Assembly: GCA_963753845.1 (NCBI GenBank)
Contig: CAVWEI010000036.1
Span: 186,001 to 250,000 of the forward strand
Source of the DNA: Thiosocius sp963753845
Lineage (GTDB): Bacteria > Pseudomonadota > Gammaproteobacteria > Chromatiales > Chromatiaceae
Direction of reading: 5' to 3'
Length of the DNA stretch: 64,000 nucleotides
Below are positions 63,370-64,000 of the stretch, in pieces. A model generated the notes under the pieces. That model worked only from the letters and a program-made list of their open reading frames with translations, had not been told where the DNA came from and made no database searches. Within the stretch, counting starts at the first letter, position 1. The number at the start of each line of letters is the position of its first letter. Position numbers and translations under genes: made by a program.

Positions 63370-64000
63370 GCCACCCTTATCCCGGCCTGCGCCCTTTCGG
63401 CCGGGAAGAGGACGCCATCTTCTTCGGCCGCGAGAATCAGGTCGACGATCTGCTGGACAGGCTTCAGGAGACACATTTCCTGGCGGTGATCGGTACCTCC
63501 GGATCGGGGAAATCGTCGCTGGTGCGCGCGGGCCTGTTGCCGGCACTGGACAGCGGGTTCATGGCCGGTGCCGGGCCCGTCTGGAGCATCGCCGAGCTGC
63601 GCCCCGGCGACCGCCCCTATACCCGGCTGGCCGCATCACTGGTGCGCGACACCCCATGGGGACAGGGGCTCGCTGCCACGGAGGCCCATGCGGGCGGTGT
63701 GGATCAGGCCATCGACGGGCTCGAACGAGACCTGCGCCGCGGCAACCTGGCGTTGAACTGGCGCCTCGGCGTTCAACCACTGCCTGCCGGTACCCGGCTG
63801 CTGATCCTGGTTGACCAGTTCGAGGAGTTGTTCCGTTATTGCCGCACCGACAGCGCCGAGGCGGCGGCCTTCGTGTCGCTGCTGCTGGGCGCGGCGGGCC
63901 ACCCGCAGGTGTACGTCGTGATGACCATGCGTTCGGAGTTTCTCGGCGACTGCTCGCGGTTCCCGGACCTTCCCGAGGCGATTAACGCCGGCCTGTTCCT
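63363..64000 (+). CDS. STAND NTPase (nSTAND1-type), 5' part only
   Basis: The gene runs off the right edge; 212 residues are visible. Starting LSHPYPGLRPFGREEDAIFF then GRENQVDDLLDRL, it has Walker A IGTSGSGKSSLVRAGLLPAL and Walker B LLILVDQFEELFRYC, and the sensor-like MTMRSEFLGDC. Such proteins usually carry WD40 or TPR sensor repeats at the C-terminus, which would lie outside the window. GTG 63363 is the likely start. Coupling to a TIR gene makes an effector-sensor pair. Confidence 0.87.
   Translation, partial: MLSHPYPGLRPFGREEDAIFFGRENQVDDLLDRLQETHFLAVIGTSGSGKSSLVRAGLLPALDSGFMAGAGPVWSIAELRPGDRPYTRLAASLVRDTPWGQGLAATEAHAGGVDQAIDGLERDLRRGNLALNWRLGVQPLPAGTRLLILVDQFEELFRYCRTDSAEAAAFVSLLLGAAGHPQVYVVMTMRSEFLGDCSRFPDLPEAINAGLF

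Noticed and set aside
59431..63546. Very long minus-strand open frame (1371 codons)
   Set aside because: Only its last 814 codons form a real exported cytochrome with signal peptide and ribosome site. The upstream half is antisense to the TIR and STAND genes and crosses the divergent promoter region.

Overview
The window looks like a GC-rich gammaproteobacterial chromosome. The order mlaFEDCB-murA-hisG-hisD-hisC, then a DegS/AlgW-type protease, petABC, sspA-sspB, thiG/thiS and mutY-yggX is typical of Chromatiales-like, respiratory, often sulfur-oxidising gammaproteobacteria. That placement is inferred from gene content and order; there is no rRNA here to confirm it.

Layout. 1-13.9 kb is core housekeeping: the 5' end of a YrbG-like antiporter, a small zinc-ribbon protein, a DUF72-like protein, the Mla outer-membrane lipid-asymmetry operon, murA and three histidine genes, then a periplasmic protease, a Nif3-like protein and the cytochrome bc1 operon, which ends in a strong terminator. 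14-25.3 kb continues with sspA, sspB, a glycosyltransferase, FetAB, trmB, thiG/thiS, a long-chain acyl-CoA synthetase, Sco, DUF2007, mutY, yggX and two tRNAs (Gly-CCC, Phe-GAA). Palindromic dispersed repeats sit between several of these genes.

25.3-34.9 kb is an integrated genomic island at tRNA-Phe. A tyrosine integrase lies just downstream of the intact tRNA, and a 45-base copy of the tRNA 3' end (43/45 identical) marks the far side. Cargo is an HTH protein, a replication-like protein, a Fic protein, a ParE/RelE toxin-antitoxin pair, a secreted kelch-type protein and a 2,013-bp IS1634-like insertion sequence with a CTAA target duplication. Palindromic operator-like sites precede several cargo genes. 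Beyond the att copy lies a decayed second integrase and a membrane gene split by one in-frame TGA, so this flank is also disturbed.

37.2-49.5 kb carries a BT1-family transporter, a two-component system coupled to a YejM/PbgA-like sulfatase-fold membrane protein, a D-amino-acid to D-glutamate catabolic set (D-amino-acid aminotransferase, DgcA-type racemase, DgcN-type N-acetyltransferase), an alpha/beta hydrolase, a decayed AEC permease and a tandem-thioredoxin periplasmic protein. 49.8-53.4 kb is a compact three-gene module of unknown function (coiled-coil protein, DUF6384 membrane protein, coiled-coil protein with a glycine-rich tail).

53.4-61.9 kb is a five-gene minus-strand cluster: four diheme c-type cytochromes (three resembling the RoxA/MauG/cytochrome c peroxidase type) and one lipoprotein. 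Divergent from it and running off the window is a two-gene operon encoding a TIR-domain protein and a STAND NTPase, the best candidate for an immune or signalling system here.
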